Source: Zygaena filipendulae (lineage: Eukaryota > Arthropoda > Insecta > Lepidoptera > Zygaenidae). From it: a DNA stretch of 64,000 nucleotides. Shown piece after piece: positions 43,379-54,895 of the stretch. Below the pieces are notes generated by a model. That model ran no database searches and had not been told where the DNA came from. It saw nothing but the letters and a program-made list of their open reading frames with translations. Position 1 is the stretch's first letter, and each line of letters opens with the position of its first letter. Location: assembly GCA_907165275.2 (NCBI GenBank), contig OU015652.1:1751001-1815000 (forward strand), read 5' to 3'. The translations under genes were made by a program, and so were the position numbers.

Positions 43379-46300
43379 CTAATTCAAGTAGCCGATGACG
43401 CCGCAGGCCACCGCCGGACCCGAAGTGCCGGTGAGGGCGCTCTCCTCTGTGCTCGCTTTGCCGTAATCGTCGTCGTCTTTGGTCAGGGCCAGTGCCCGCC
43501 CGACCACGGAGCGCGGGCCGGTCAACGAGATCACGTGGTCCAATATTTTGATCCTGGTCTCCACACCCTCTTCGGCCTTGACGTTGCCCAGGTCGCCCAC
43601 GTGGCGTATCGGATCCCGCGGGCCGCCGTGGTGACCCTGCAACATTAGTGCCGATTTTTTTAAAGTCCTTACAGGGGCCGTAATCATTGCCACCAGATAT
43701 AAAAACCGGCACAGTGCGAATCGGACTCCTGCACCGAGGGTTCTGTACAAACTTGTAGGTACATCCTTAGGTACTATTATAAACGTGAAAGTGAGTGTTT
43801 GTTACGCTTTCACGCCTTAACGGTTCAACCGATCGTCAAAATTTTGCATACACGTTGTCAGAAAAGGACATAGGGTACTTTTTATCCCGGAGTTCTCGTT
43901 GGAACTCCGAAATTGCCGCTGGTGAAACCACGGAGAACAGTTAGTATTGATGTTTAAATATATAAAAAAATTAACGTTTTTCAGATTCTCTCCTTTACTT
44001 GGGTAATAAAACAAGACATTGCTTAGCTAAAAAGCTAAATGTCATGATTCTAGGTCAACGGGAAGTAGTCGTCCCATACTTATAGGTTTTGATTCCGTTG
44101 CATCTTTGTCAAAATATGCGACATAAACATCTGTGTCTATTCATTCCGTTGACATACCCTGACCAGACCTAAGTATTCGATTTGAATTTCAACTTCCTGA
44201 GCAAAAAGGTCTTGACAGACAAACACACCAATCCTATAGGGGTTCCTTTCTTCCTTTTGAGGTGCGGAACCCTAAAAATCACATCTCATAATATCATACT
44301 AAATAACAAGACTCGGAGTAAATAGGAATATTTATCAAATAAACGGTAGGTAAACGTTTATGAGATAATGCTGGGATCGAACCCGCGACCCTTGGCGTAG
44401 CGGTCGGGTAAACTAACCACTACACCACAGATAATATAATACTATACTAGACTACTTACACTAACGGTGCTATCAAGATTAAAATATAATTATGGAAATG
44501 CTAACATAATAGGCAATGAAGTGTGGTCCTATCTCTTTGCAATTGTCCTTGACGGATCCAATCTGGTGTATGTGAACGCCGTGTAGTCCAGGAGCCAGCC
44601 CCGTCACGTTGCCTTCAATCGTGACCGGGCCATTCGGCACGAACTGCGTGAAGACCAGCTGCCCAGTGACTCCTGACTCGTCGTCAGGTTGGAGGTAGAC
44701 AACAGCTTGGATGCCTGGAACTGGCCGTGGAGCCTGTTGAACATTAGTTGTGATTTTATAGAGTTGAAGGATAATAATTATAGTGGTTTGTTATGGCCAA
44801 GGAGCCAAGATAAATCTCCAGAAAAGGAATTATTTTAAACAAATATACCTAAACTAACTGTTCCCTGCGGTATCACCCGTGTAATTTCGGAGTTCCTGCG
44901 AGAATTCCGGGACAAAAAGTACCCTATGTCCTTATCTTTACCCCTGACAACGTGCATGCAAAATTTCATGACGATCGGTTGAGTCGTTGAGGCGTAATAA
45001 ACAAACAAACTCACTTTCGCATTTATAATAAACTAGATGTGCCCGGCGGTTTCCCCGCGGTAATTTCGGAGTCCTCGCGGAAATTCCAAGATAAAAAGTA
45101 CCCTATGTCCTTCTCTGTACCCCTGACAACGTGCATGCCAAATTTCATCCAAATCCGTTCAGTCGTTTTTGCGTGATTGAGTAAAAACATCCAAACATCC
45201 AAATATCCAAACATCCACACTTATAATATTAGTAGGATTTATTGTTTCAACACAGATTATGATACTATATGTCTGTTTCTTTCTTGTTTGCATTGACCTA
45301 CGATCTCCGACGTATAAAGTACATAAATTAGCGGATTCTTTATGAATGTTGTGGTAAGATGGTGATGTAGGTAAGTACCAGTGAAACTAATAATAAAAAA
45401 AACCCGTAAAAATCTCGGGAGAAAAGTAGAATAGAATAGAATAGAAAAAAGTTTATTTGATACCATAAAGATAAAATAAGTACAATCGTGAGACTTAAGT
45501 ACTACACTAGGTACGTCTAAACTTTGGATCATTGGATCATTGCTTTGACACATAAATGACAATCTGTTCACTGTTCAGTAGATTCGGAGTCTATCGTGAA
45601 CAGACAGACAGATAGAGAAAATAATTTAATAAAACAGTTTTTCGCGTTTAGTTTTCTTTTATGGCCCCCTTCAATGTACATAAACGCGAATTCTACTTTT
45701 TTATACCTAGTATCCCAGTCCTACTAATATTATAAATGTGAAAGTGTCGATGTTTGAATGTTTGTTACTCAATCACGAAAAAACGACTGAACGGATTTGG
45801 ATGAAATTTGGCATGCACGTTTTCAGGGGTACAAAGAAGGACATAGGGTACTTTTTATCTCGGAATTCCCGCGAGAACTCTGAAATTACCGCGGGGCACA
45901 GCTAGTATTATCTAAACTATAATAAATGAGTAGAATCCGCGATTCTGTACAATCAATATTTTTAACAAAAATTTACAGGAGGCGATAAAAGAAGAGTAAC
46001 CGAGCACAATAAAAGAGTTTTTAAATTTTTTTTTCTGTCTGTCTGTCTATCTGTTCCCGAATCACGATAATCTTTGAACTTACTGAACGGATTGTCATGT
46101 GGTTTTCACATGTAGATTAAGCTTAACCCGGAGCTACATACATATAGGCTTTGTTTCATTGAAATCGGATGTCGGGAAAAAAGTTTTTGTATAAAACCTT
46201 TCACGCGGGTGAAACCGCGGTGCCCAGCTAATCAGCTAGTATAATAATAACCCGTTATATGGACATAGATAAGCAACAGTGTGTTAACCCACACTGGAGA

Positions 46301-49300
46301 AATTTTGAGTAAATCGTGTTTTAAAATCATATCGGAATTTTATTTAAATTTTTTTTTGTTAACATTTTGTCGGTATTTAAACAATGTAATAAGGTAAACA
46401 CATAATTAAAAAACGTTCTATAGATAACTCTCAATAAAGGGTTCTGAATCAATAACTTAATATTGTGGGTTAACATGTTATTGCTTATCTGCGTCCATAT
46501 TATGAAGGTGGATAAGGAAATGTATCATTAGGTGTCTACTTGTGTTTATTGTATTTACATAAAAAAGATAATTACGAATATTATATACCTACCTAAATGG
46601 TGATGTGCCCGAAGTGGAATCGTTGGAAAAAATCTTTAATTGACCTACCAGGGGTTATTGAAACTTGATTGTTTAAACATATTTCTATCGTTTAACTTGA
46701 TAATTATATATTCAGTAATCAATCGAAATTAGCGCTGGATTGCCATATTTTGTATGCCATAAAATAGCTTTCAAAAACTATTATGGACTATTACCTAATA
46801 TAGGTTTAGTCAATCACTACATAGTATAAACAAAATCGTTTCCCGCTGTCTGTCTGTCCCTATGTATCTATGCTTAGATCTTTAAGACTAGGTACGCAAA
46901 GGATTTTCATGAAGAAGGTTTATGTCTATATTTTATCCTAGAATTCCCGAGGGAACTCCGAAATTAGCACGGGTTAAACCGCGGGGACAGCAAGTTTATT
47001 ATAAAAGCTAACTGTTGTCTCCGGCTTCATTCGTGTGGTATTAGTAAGTAAACACGTTTCTCTCTGAGCTGTCAAATCCTACTGCGTCTGCGTCCAATGT
47101 ATTTTACCTATGCTTTACGTTTCAAATCGCGAATTTGCTATTCGATTGCTAAACCACTGATTAATTATAATAAAAATTTAGCATGGAGATAGTTTGGATG
47201 AAACTTAAGAATGGATTACCTTTAATTTGTTTATTGATACAAATCAAAAATAAATATCCTTTATTTAGGTACCTGTTAGATAACACTTATATTTTATATT
47301 ATAGTAAAAAAAGATATAGACGATACTTAAGTAGTTTTGTTTTATACAAAGTTGTTTTTATTCTATTTTTACTGCCTACCTATTTACCATAACATCATAT
47401 TAGTAAACGATGCGTGTAGTTATTGTAGGTATAGTAACAAAAAATTATTAGCCAAATATCTTTACATAATATTATAAAACAAAGTCCTCCGCCGTCTGTC
47501 TGTTCGCTATAAACTCAAAAACTACTGAACGGATTTTCATGTGGTTTTCACCAATAGATACAGTGATCACGAGGAAAGTTTAGACTTTAGGTAAGTATAT
47601 TATAATTTGTCAAGGTTTTGTATAAACTGGTTAAATTATACTTGTTATATATGTATAGTTGTTGTGTACGTATGCTGCAAATCTTTGTGTTGTGTCAAAC
47701 AGTTTTTTCAATTTCAATTTCAAATATAACGCTAATTGATGGAAGTGTAGCAAAAAGTCAAGCCGCCTACATTGTCAGGGGTACAGAAAAAGACATAGGT
47801 TACTTCTAAGTTTTATGCCAGAATTCCCGCGGGAACTCCGTAATTAACGCGGGCGAAACTGCGGGAAACAGCATAGCATCAATAGCATCAATTATAATGA
47901 ATTTGGCACGATAGCGCGTGACTGGTGGTTGCTGGTGGTAAAGCAATTAAGTTTTTAGTTTTAGCTGTCGACTGCCATTTTCCGCTTAATAAAGCCACGA
48001 TTTAGGTACCTACTCAGGGTTTCACACATCATGAACAACGTTATGAATAAATAATTATGATGTAACACATATATAAATCATAACGCCATAAGTGCTGTTT
48101 TAGTTGTTTATTTGTCTATTTGTTCATTGAACTTAGTTTTAATTGATATAACGGTCATATACTCATACTCTGAGCTCATACGTAACTAATTGTTTTTATC
48201 TGTTTCTTATTTTTTTTATTCAAGAACATAGACAAAGATGACGAAGGAACACGGACGGTTCTGTGTTCGACTGTAGATACTATACTGAAAATCAGCGTCG
48301 TGGAACTTAGTGCCACGGCATAATGCTGAGTGGTAGCCATTTTGGTACCAACTATTCTAGTTTAAGTCTCACGATTGTACTTATTTTATCTTTATGGTAT
48401 CAAATAAACTTTTTTCTATTCTGTTCTATTCTATTCTATTTTTTATAAGTTTCAAATAAAAGACTTTAACGCGCTCTGATAAAGATCTATCGAACTACCT
48501 ACATTACTAGACCTATAAGTAGAGTCCAGAATCAAGCAAACTTTCGTAGTTTTGAATGAGCACGTGCAGGTAACTTCTCTCATTATGTCATTAAATTTTC
48601 AAACTTTTAATGCGAAATATTTTTTGTTTATTTGATTGTTTGTGTGTTATGATTTAAGTCAAAAACTATTGAACCGATTTCAATAATTTTTCCACCAATA
48701 GAATGCTATATTATCCCGGAATTTCCACGGGAACTCCAAAATGACCGCGGCCCGCGGCTGAAACCGCTATAGCTACAGTACATAAATAGAAAACAGATTA
48801 GTATGTAATAAGTCGATATAAATCGCTAGGTAGGTATATAAATGTAGTTTTTAATGAAGATTTTGTCTTAGTTTTTGCTTTAAGTTATCTTAATTTTGAA
48901 TTTATTTAAAAGTCATAAAATAAAAAAGCATGTCATTAAGTATGCCATTTTTATAATAACCACGTTCGTGATTTGACAATAACAGAAAAACACGTCGTTA
49001 ACCGCTTTTTTGAATGCTTGTTCTGTAATATCTAGGTACTTGTGCAAGTCTTTGGGTATGCATGGTTTGTTTTTGCCTCCTAATTATAACAGTAATTAAG
49101 TAGATAAATTAAATCTATACATATAAAATTCTTTATCCTGAATGACTGGCTGACAGATCAACACACAGCCTAAACCGCTGATCGTAGAGACCTGAAACTT
49201 CAGGGGTGTGTTTTTCGTATGACGTAGGCATCTGATAAAAAAGGATTTTTGAAAATTCAACCCCTAAGGGAGTAAAAAAGGGTTACAAAGTTTATAGGGA

Positions 49301-50559
49301 ACTCTGAAATTATACCTATATAAACCGCGCGGGACAGCTTGTTTGAGATATATGGATGGATCACTCTTGTGTCGGAGGGAAGTTTGAAGCGCTAGGTAAC
49401 CAATACATATTATTTGGGTTTTAAGTACATAGTCAAAGAGAGAGAGGACCACTATACATTGTCGTAAAATTTTTGTCAGTGAGTAAATAAAAATCAAGTT
49501 TTTGTTTTCCCCGTCGGAAGCGCAACGGAACTACGCCACACAGCCTCGTTAGTGGTTAAGTAGAGGAAATGAAGTCATAGTGTAAGATGGTATTTTTTTT
49601 TCTTGGTCAGAGCGGGTATCGCGTGCTGTAAAATTGGCGGTTATTATCTGTACGGACAAAGCCGTGCCAAGGATCTTTTATTATTAACGTCATCCTAATT
49701 AAATATTGTTGTGTGTAGGTAATTAATAACTTAGGATGCGACGTTTGGAATTGTTAATTAATGCCTAAAGTTTGAATATGAGACGATGAAGATGAAATAA
49801 AGTTCTTACGAAAGCCACGTCGAATTGTTTCTGCGATCTGTCTCCCACAAATGGAATCACTTGCCTTTCGAAGTCCTGCAATCAAAAGACACGTGTTCAA
49901 AATGAATATCGGTAGAAAGTACCTATATAATGTAAATTATGGAAAAAAGTTTTATTCTTGAGTACCTATATAAGCAAGAACAAATGTATAGGTACATACA
50001 TTCACGAAATAGGTGTAATTTGTAAATAATATCGTTTTATTTTTACTTAGGTACCTATCTACATAATATATTTTCTTGGTAGACACCGGCTAGTTCTATT
50101 AAAATTAAGGAATGTTTTCTCAATTTTTCATTGTAAAAAGACGTATTCTTGTATGAAAGTTATCTCATTATCAATTTGTTTATGACTTTCATTAGGTAAA
50201 GAGCTTTTTTTTATGCTTATTAAGAATGGTTAGAAATTCACAAATCCACATGAAATTCAGAAAAGTACAATTAAGTACAGATTTGTATTATGTATTATGA
50301 ATCGGAAAGTAAGTAACTAAGCAATAAATAGCTTAGGAAGTTATATTAATTATGAGATAGAGACTTCAAAATATGTACTTACATATAAATAAGGTTCCAT
50401 GAACACTTCGTACACGTTACTCTGGTAGTCCTCGATGGCGGGTAATGTCTTCACCAATAAATTCCTTCCATAACCAGGGATACCTTGCAGAGTTTTGCCT
50501 TTCAAAGAAGCAACCAGCCAAAGGAACTGGCCAAAAAATATTTGAACTCGTAAATGCAT
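43379..50559 (-). CDS. Secreted Cu/Zn superoxide dismutase-like protein, copper site degenerate
   Basis: Exons in transcript order 50559-50383, 49875-49810, 44733-44506, 43636-43379, all phase 0 with GT/AG junctions; 242 residues. Residues 1-20 are hydrophobic (VQIFFGQFLWLVASL), a likely signal peptide. 21-81 are unrecognised. 82-241 are a Cu/Zn-SOD fold: GLAPGLHGVHIHQIG, GPHF, HHGGP, IRHVGDLGN, SLTGPRSVVGRAL, ACGVIG. Aligned without gaps to human SOD1 numbering by memory, ligands H46, H48, H63, H71, H80 and D83 correspond to H135, H137, H152, H160, H169 and D172, and the disulphide pair to C146 and C235. H120 is Thr209 and R143 is Ala232. Normal enzymes convert superoxide to peroxide and oxygen; this one probably cannot do so efficiently. 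NVT at 123-125 is a glycosylation sequon, fitting secretion. Resembles insect SOD-related proteins rather than Sod1 or Sod3. Confidence 0.87.
43767..43944 (+). repeat. Helitron-like element in SOD-like intron 3
   Basis: TACTATTATAAACGTGAAAG to CACGGAGAACAGTTAG; complete but lightly diverged at the 3' CTAG (TTAG). Confidence 0.7.
44360..44430 (-). repeat. tRNA-like relic (SINE head), not a tRNA gene
   Basis: On minus: TGTGGTGTAGTGGTTAGTTT (A-box-like) and GCGGGTTCGATCCCAGC (B box). No acceptor stem can be formed by the ends, and a related decayed copy is at 57015-57075, so this is a dispersed element. It is followed by the common word ACAGATAATATAATACTATA. Confidence 0.55.
44852..45237 (-). 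repeat. Two Helitron-like elements in tandem, reverse
   Basis: Copy 1 from 44852 (AACTGTTCCCTGCGGTATCA) to 45028; copy 2 from CTAGATGTGCCCGGCGGTTT (45031) to TTATAATATTAGTAGGATTT. The second uses the ACGTGCATGCC subtype and has the ACATCCAAACATCC spacer. Confidence 0.75.
45408..45545 (-). repeat. TTCTA-tailed retroposon 3' end, reverse
   Basis: AATAGAATAGAATAGAAAAA, AGTTTATTTGATACCATAAA, AGACTTAAGTACTAC: reverse of 3590-3645. Confidence 0.6.
45580..45715 (-). repeat. CAGACAGACAG-type repeat
   Basis: TTCAGTAGATTCGGAGTCTA, CGTGAACAGACAGACAGA, TTCTTTTATGGCCCCCTTCA. Same orientation as 13600; the opposite copy is at 45925. Confidence 0.6.
45719..45906 (+). repeat. Helitron-like element, full
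   Basis: TCCTACTAATATTATAAATG to GCGGGGCACAGCTAG, the clearest forward copy: starts TC, ends CTAG, with GC-rich inverted CCCGCGAGAACTC / ACCGCGGGG near the 3' end. Confidence 0.8.
45925..46240 (+). repeat. CAGACAGACAG-type repeat, opposite orientation
   Basis: AGAATCCGCGATTCTGTACA, AAAGAAGAGTAACCGAGCAC, TCTGTCTGTCTGTCTATCTG, CTGAACGGATTGTCATGTGG, GGTGAAACCGCGGTGCCCAG. It ends in a Helitron-like 3' tail, so the two families may share an end. Confidence 0.55.
46820..46995 (+). repeat. Helitron-like fragment
   Basis: Degenerate start at GCTGTCTGTCTGTCCCTATG, end GAATTCCCGAGGGAACTCCG, AACCGCGGGGACAGC. Confidence 0.5.
47470..47875 (+). repeat. Helitron-like fragments
   Basis: A 5' piece near 47490-47580 (GTCTGTCTGTTCGC, ACTGAACGGATTTTCATGTG) and a 3' piece 47770-47872 (CATTGTCAGGGGTACAGAAA to GCGGGAAACAGC) flank 190 bp of unrelated AT-rich sequence. 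Confidence 0.5.
48282..48445 (+). repeat. TTCTA-tailed retroposon 3' end
   Basis: Near-identical to 3478-3645; the tail (TTCTATTCTGTTCTATTCTA) is longer here. Confidence 0.65.
48655..48775 (+). repeat. Helitron-like fragment
   Basis: CAAAAACTATTGAACCGATT, CCACCAATAGAATGCTATAT, GGGAACTCCAAAATGACCGC. Same subtype as 955-1118. Confidence 0.5.
49000..49809. other. SOD-like intron 2, no gene seen
   Basis: AT-rich; a weak reverse Helitron-like remnant (49255-49340). Nothing else supported. Confidence 0.5.
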
Positions 50560-51959
50560 TATACTGTTCTTAAAAACAAAAATAAATTTTAAAAAATTCG
50601 CGCCAATTTAATAAATCTATACAACGTTTGACAGCGCAAGAGGTAGGTTCACAAATGAGCGCGGCCACACGAATTAAGATTTCGTGCAGACCCTGAATAC
50701 GATGTTTGTTTTTTACTGAAGACTGGTGTAATGAATAGCTTACACGACCACACGATCCGATGGCTTGTCATTACTTGGTCTTCGCAAGATAACCGCCAAG
50801 GCTCTTTAATTGAGTTGCATGACGTAATGATGCGTTAGACGCGGCATTGCCGGCCTAGCTCTGGAAGTTGGGGTTAAATCCGCCGTAGGAAGTATGTGAT
50901 GTAAAGGTGTTTGTCGTGTCTCGTTTGTCGTTTATTAATTGCCTTATCACGCGCTGCTGCATTCCTGAGGGCCAATTCTGTTCACATAAAACACAACGTA
51001 ACATCGCTCCCGCATCGATAAGGGTCTCTTCGCATATATCGATGCTCGCAGACTCGCATGAAGCCGATCATCTGTAGCGAAGGAAGTGCATGTGGGTCGA
51101 CCCTTATCGATATATAGTATTATATTATCTGTGTTATGGAAGTAGTGCTAATTTTTTTTTAAGTTATCAGAATTGGTCCTGTGGACGTTTGTTTATTTAT
51201 AGATGACATTTTACGATATCATCAAAAAATCGTGTTAAGCTATGGGTTATTATCGTATTAACGACAGTTAAAAAAGGTGCTATTAAATATTAATTATAGA
51301 TTTAAAATTGGATAGTTTTATGGGTGGTTTATAAATAACTTGTTTTTATATCCTTAAATTTTTAGTCGAAAATAAAATACAAGAATTGAGTAGCGATAAC
51401 AGATGACCAAATAGGGTGAACTTGGGGTGAAGCCGGCGCGCGTAGGTACATGGTTTAGGTGCATTTAGGTTAGTTTACCTACCTCTTTGGAGCGATCGAT
51501 CCACAATAGGCTAAATTTGCTTGTTGCACCTGCTCTTAAATATTGGTTGCATACCTAATTAAAAATCATTATGCTCATCAAAACCAAGTAGGTACCTACC
51601 TAGGTACGTACTCGTATATTTTCATAATAAATTTTAATACTATATATTAAGGCTGTATAACATTATTACCTTAAATATTTAGAGTTTTATAATGAGCTTT
51701 ATTTAACTTGTAATGTTCTTGAGGGTATCTAAACCGTTGATTGCAAAATTATCAAACCATCCACCATTATAATTTTTCATGTCTTTGGTCATTACCACAT
51801 ACGATTGCATTTTCTACAAAATCAACAATCAGGCCACTCACAAAGTTGTAACATTGACAATTAAAAACTTTGAAGCGCCACGTCATCACGTGACACGCGT
51901 CACCTCGATATGAATAACCTGTAAGAAAAGGGTTGCGAACTTCTCCACAATGATGTAAG
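50560..51959. other. Upstream region of the SOD-like gene
   Basis: Holds the presumed promoter of the minus-strand SOD-like gene, but I cannot fix a start site. An inverted pair ATCGATAAGGGTC / GACCCTTATCGAT lies at 51015-51111. Other sequence is AT-rich. Confidence 0.5.
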
Positions 51960-52186
51960 GGTGTCTTCTGATGGTGATGAATCGCGCCTTCGTATTCAAC
52001 TTGCACCAGGACAGGCCTAGTGTGTGGTCGAGGGCGGGCGCCACGCTCAACCGGTGGATGTGGGGCGCGCTGTGCTGCGGGGTGCCCGGGGTGCCGTGCT
52101 ACTTCTGCACGTGCTGTGAGAGGATGGACGATGGGGCCGAAAGAGATCGGCCGAGGGTCAATCGTAGGTTGCTTTTGGATCTTCGG
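51960..52186 (+). CDS. GC-rich coding-like exon, unrecognised, Cys-rich
   Basis: After an in-frame TAA at 51956, a possible acceptor (TAAG) leads into an open frame. From ATG 51971 it reads NRAFVFNLHQDRPSVWSRAG, ATLNRWMWGALCCGVPGVPC, YFCTCCERMDDGAERDRPRV. Third codon positions are mostly G or C, as in the real exons here, and unlike the AT-rich surroundings. The Trp/Gly/Cys segment could be a membrane-proximal palmitoylated stretch. The frame then runs into a retroposon tail at 52187. I do not recognise the protein; it may be an exon of a plus-strand gene divergent from the SOD-like gene, or a relic. Confidence 0.35.
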
Positions 52187-52232
52187 TTTATCAAAGTCAA
52201 AGTCAAATAATTTATTCAAATTTGGCCCATAA
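52187..52232 (-). repeat. Retroposon tail (TTTGAC repeat)
   Basis: On minus TTTGAATAAATTATTTGACTTTGACTTTGA, split here as TTGAATAAATTATTTGAC and TTTGACTTTGA: a common lepidopteran non-LTR 3' tail, 5'-truncated. Confidence 0.5.
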
Positions 52233-52426
52233 TGTGGCTCTTTTTATCTATTCTCTATCATCTATCAGGCAATCTATACATAGTATAATTATCTAATATA
52301 TAAAATTCTCGTGTCACGGTGTTTGTAATTTAACTCCTCCGAAACGGCTCGACCGATTTTTATTAAATTTTATATGCAAATTCAGTAGGTCTGAGAATCG
52401 GACAACATCTATTTTGCATCTCCCTA

Positions 52427-52780
52427 AAGGGAGTTCCTGCGGGAATTCCGAAACTCACGTGGGTGGAACCGCGGGGCACAGCTAGTTATCTATATAAAAA
52501 TTAATCCCTATTTCCCTTGGTCACGGCTGATGTTACAAGAAGTAAATTAGGCTACTTTTGAGTTTCTGCGGTAATTCCGAAACTCACGCGGGTGGAACCG
52601 CGGGGCACAGTTAGTTTATATGCGAATGTGAGTTTATTTGTTTGTTTGTTACGCTTTCACGCCTTAACTACTCAACCGATCATCATAACATTTTGCATAC
52701 ACGTTGTCGAGGACAACTAAGGACATAGAATGCTTTTTATCCCCGAATTATCGCAGGAACTCAGTAATGATATAAACCGT
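52427..52780 (+). repeat. Three Helitron-like fragments in a row
   Basis: 3' ends at about 52492 (GGAACCGCGGGGCACAGCTA) and 52612 (GGGGCACAGTTAG), then a 5' half from 52620 (TGCGAATGTGAGTTTATTTG) to 52780, where it meets the GC-rich exon-like stretch. Confidence 0.65.
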
Positions 52781-52785
52781 GCTCC

Positions 52786-52971
52786 ATAGAGGCGACGGCG
52801 ACGGCGGAGCGGGTGTCCCGCCCGCACCGACCGCATGCGCCCCGCGGAAGGAAGTCCACCCCGGAGATGTTGTCTGCCGTGAGGTGTGCCCTCTCCCAGC
52901 TGCAGGGCGAGCCGGCGCCGCCCCTGCCCGCTGCGGCCTCCGCCGACAGACATAAGGCGGAGCCCGGCTGA
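52786..52971 (+). CDS. GC-rich coding-like terminal exon, unrecognised
   Basis: Possible acceptor CCATAG at 52889-200 equivalent position 52789, then about 60 open codons to TGA at 52969: EATATAERVSRPHRPHAPRG, RKSTPEMLSAVRCALSQLQG, EPAPPLPAAASADRHKAEPG. The amphipathic MLSAVRCALSQLQ run and strongly GC third positions suggest a true C-terminal coding exon. The two minus-strand frames over the same bases are Arg/Gly-rich and less convincing. It may belong with 51960-52186. No family recognised. Confidence 0.35.
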   Translation: MEATATAERVSRPHRPHAPRGRKSTPEMLSAVRCALSQLQGEPAPPLPAAASADRHKAEPG

Positions 52972-53261
52972 ATGCGACCGACCCAAATACGTCACGAGAG
53001 CCGCACCGGACTCCCACACGGCTGCACTACAGCGAAGACGTTAAGTTTTTGTATACAACGCAGGTTACAGCGGAAACGAAGCGAAACAGAACTTCAAACT
53101 TCATATTACACCAGCCCCCTTGTTCAAGTTCACAATTAATAGCTGTTATCAGTATAGAAAACTAGGAAACGGATCGTCATGTCACGTGGTTACGAAAAAT
53201 AGTCCAGTCAAAGTTATTTTTTTCGTGATCACGGGCAGACGATACATTCCTTAGTCTATAC

Positions 53262-53601
53262 CAGAGGTTCCCATACTTTTTTTGTCATAGACCACTTTAA
53301 ACATTTTTCTGGATCTGGTGGACCCTATTACATTTACTAACTTACTTCCGAAACCCGAAAAATGTCTATGGCAATCTGTGTTGTGGCTATTTTTCAATCA
53401 ACTATGAGTTAAAAGTTTTCAAAAAAAGGTGAGAATTTATATTGCTTTGATTATGCTGCGAGTGGATGTCATTTAAGCTGAGTTTCACGGCCAGTCTAAA
53501 AAGCGTCTTAATCCAACAGTTGTGGACCCCCATTTTTTCTACGCAAGCGTAGACCCCTGTCGGGCTCCCGTGGACCCCTGAAACCACTTTGGGAATCAAT
53601 G
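53262..53601. mobile_element. hAT-type MITE, 340 bp, with 8-bp target duplication
   Basis: Starts CAGAGGTTCCCATACTTTTT and ends CCACTTTGGGAATCAATG. GTCTATAC is repeated exactly outside both ends (53254-53261 and 53602-53609). No coding. Confidence 0.88.
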
Positions 53602-53618
53602 GTCTATACTCTACTAAT

Positions 53619-53826
53619 ACTAGCTGTGCCCCGCGGTTTCACCCGCGGTAATTTCGGAGTTCTCGCGGAAATTCCGGGATGAAAAGTACCCTATGTTCTT
53701 ATCTGTACCCCTGACAACGTGCATGCCAAATTTCATCAAAATCCGTTCAGCCGTTTTTGCGTGACTGAGTAACAAACATCCAAACATCCCAACATCCACA
53801 CTTTCACATTTATAATATTAGTAGGG
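53619..53826 (-). repeat. Helitron-like element, reverse, full
   Basis: ACTAGCTGTGCCCCGCGGTT to TTTATAATATTAGTAGGG. Near consensus, ACGTGCATGCC subtype. It begins 9 bp after the hAT target duplication. Confidence 0.8.
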
Positions 53827-54454
53827 TTTGTGGATTTACTGAACCGATTTTGAAAATTATCTCACTTATAGCAAGCTACGGTAGTCCTGAGTGACATAGG
53901 GTACTATAGCTAGTGTTCTCTAAAGCGTTAACGGTCACAGATTGTCAATTTGTCTATGGAGAAAGGAACTACAGATCTACTATAGATAGTGCTGAACTAC
54001 GCCAGCTCTGTAGACTCTATAGTTTCTGGTGTGAACGGAAATATGAAAAAACTTCACACACTACGCTTCGTTTCGCTTCGTTCTCAGTGTGCTCTGCGCT
54101 TAAAACACTTGATGCTATAATTAATACTGTCTGGATGAACTGGTAATTGGTATAACACAAAAATTTATCTCTCAACCAAAATTAGTAGTTTGATAGTAGT
54201 AGGTATGTTTTGAAAACAGTTTTTTTCGCATTTTATTTGTTCACTAAAATGTTGGGAAAATCCATTGTTCCATTCGAAACTGATAATTTGACCTATTTAT
54301 TATTATTATAACTGTAAATTTTAACATCTGGAAATGGTAACGAACAACCTAGCTTAACATACGCTTTTTTATATTTACTGCAACTCGATGTACTAAGAAC
54401 GATCTTATCCCACAAGTGGGTACTCTATGAATACTTGGAATAAGTAGGTACAAT

Positions 54455-54794
54455 GGGCATGTTGACTAAATTTTTTTTTTTAGTCCATCTTGTAGATTAA
54501 TAAAAATATTGGACACGTACATTTTATCTTTTTTTACGTAATCAAAAAATAACGGCGATAATGTACATTGAGTTGAAATTTCACGTGACGTCACTAACCG
54601 GTCAAACCGGTGCAGTATGTATGGCGGCTTATAGCGGTTAGCGTCACGAGCCCCCACCCTAAACATTAATGCGCTTTATCTCTGTATATTTTCATTTATT
54701 TGAAAAGTAAAAAAAATACGTGTCTAATTTTTTTTTCATTTCTAACAGACGGACTGTTTGGAATTTTTAATTTTCAAAAGTCGTGAACATCTCT
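54455..54794 (+). mobile_element. MITE of the ATGTTGACTA family, copy F
   Basis: CAAT then GGGCATGTTGACTAAATTTT to GTCGTGAACATCTCT. The left CRE-like site is kept (CACGTGACGTCACTAACC). Confidence 0.8.
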
Positions 54795-54895
54795 ATAATT
54801 ACAAAGGATTTAAAATGTACGGGACTCTGGTGTGGCTCTTTTACAATTAGGTATTATTTTATAGGTTCTAACCTATGCCATAATATTTTTTTTAA

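Noticed and set aside
44372..44425. Candidate tRNA gene on the minus strand
   Set aside because: A and B boxes are present, but no acceptor stem pairs and a related decayed copy exists near 57.0 kb; it is a SINE-type relic.
51767..52219. 150-codon minus-strand frame
   Set aside because: It begins in a retroposon tail and reads opposite to a better plus-strand exon-like frame; Pro/His/Arg-rich as an antisense of GC-rich codons.
53913..54146. 77-codon frame starting MFSKALTVTDCQFVYG
   Set aside because: Its first part is a dispersed repeat (similar at 55602); no splice sites or domain support it.
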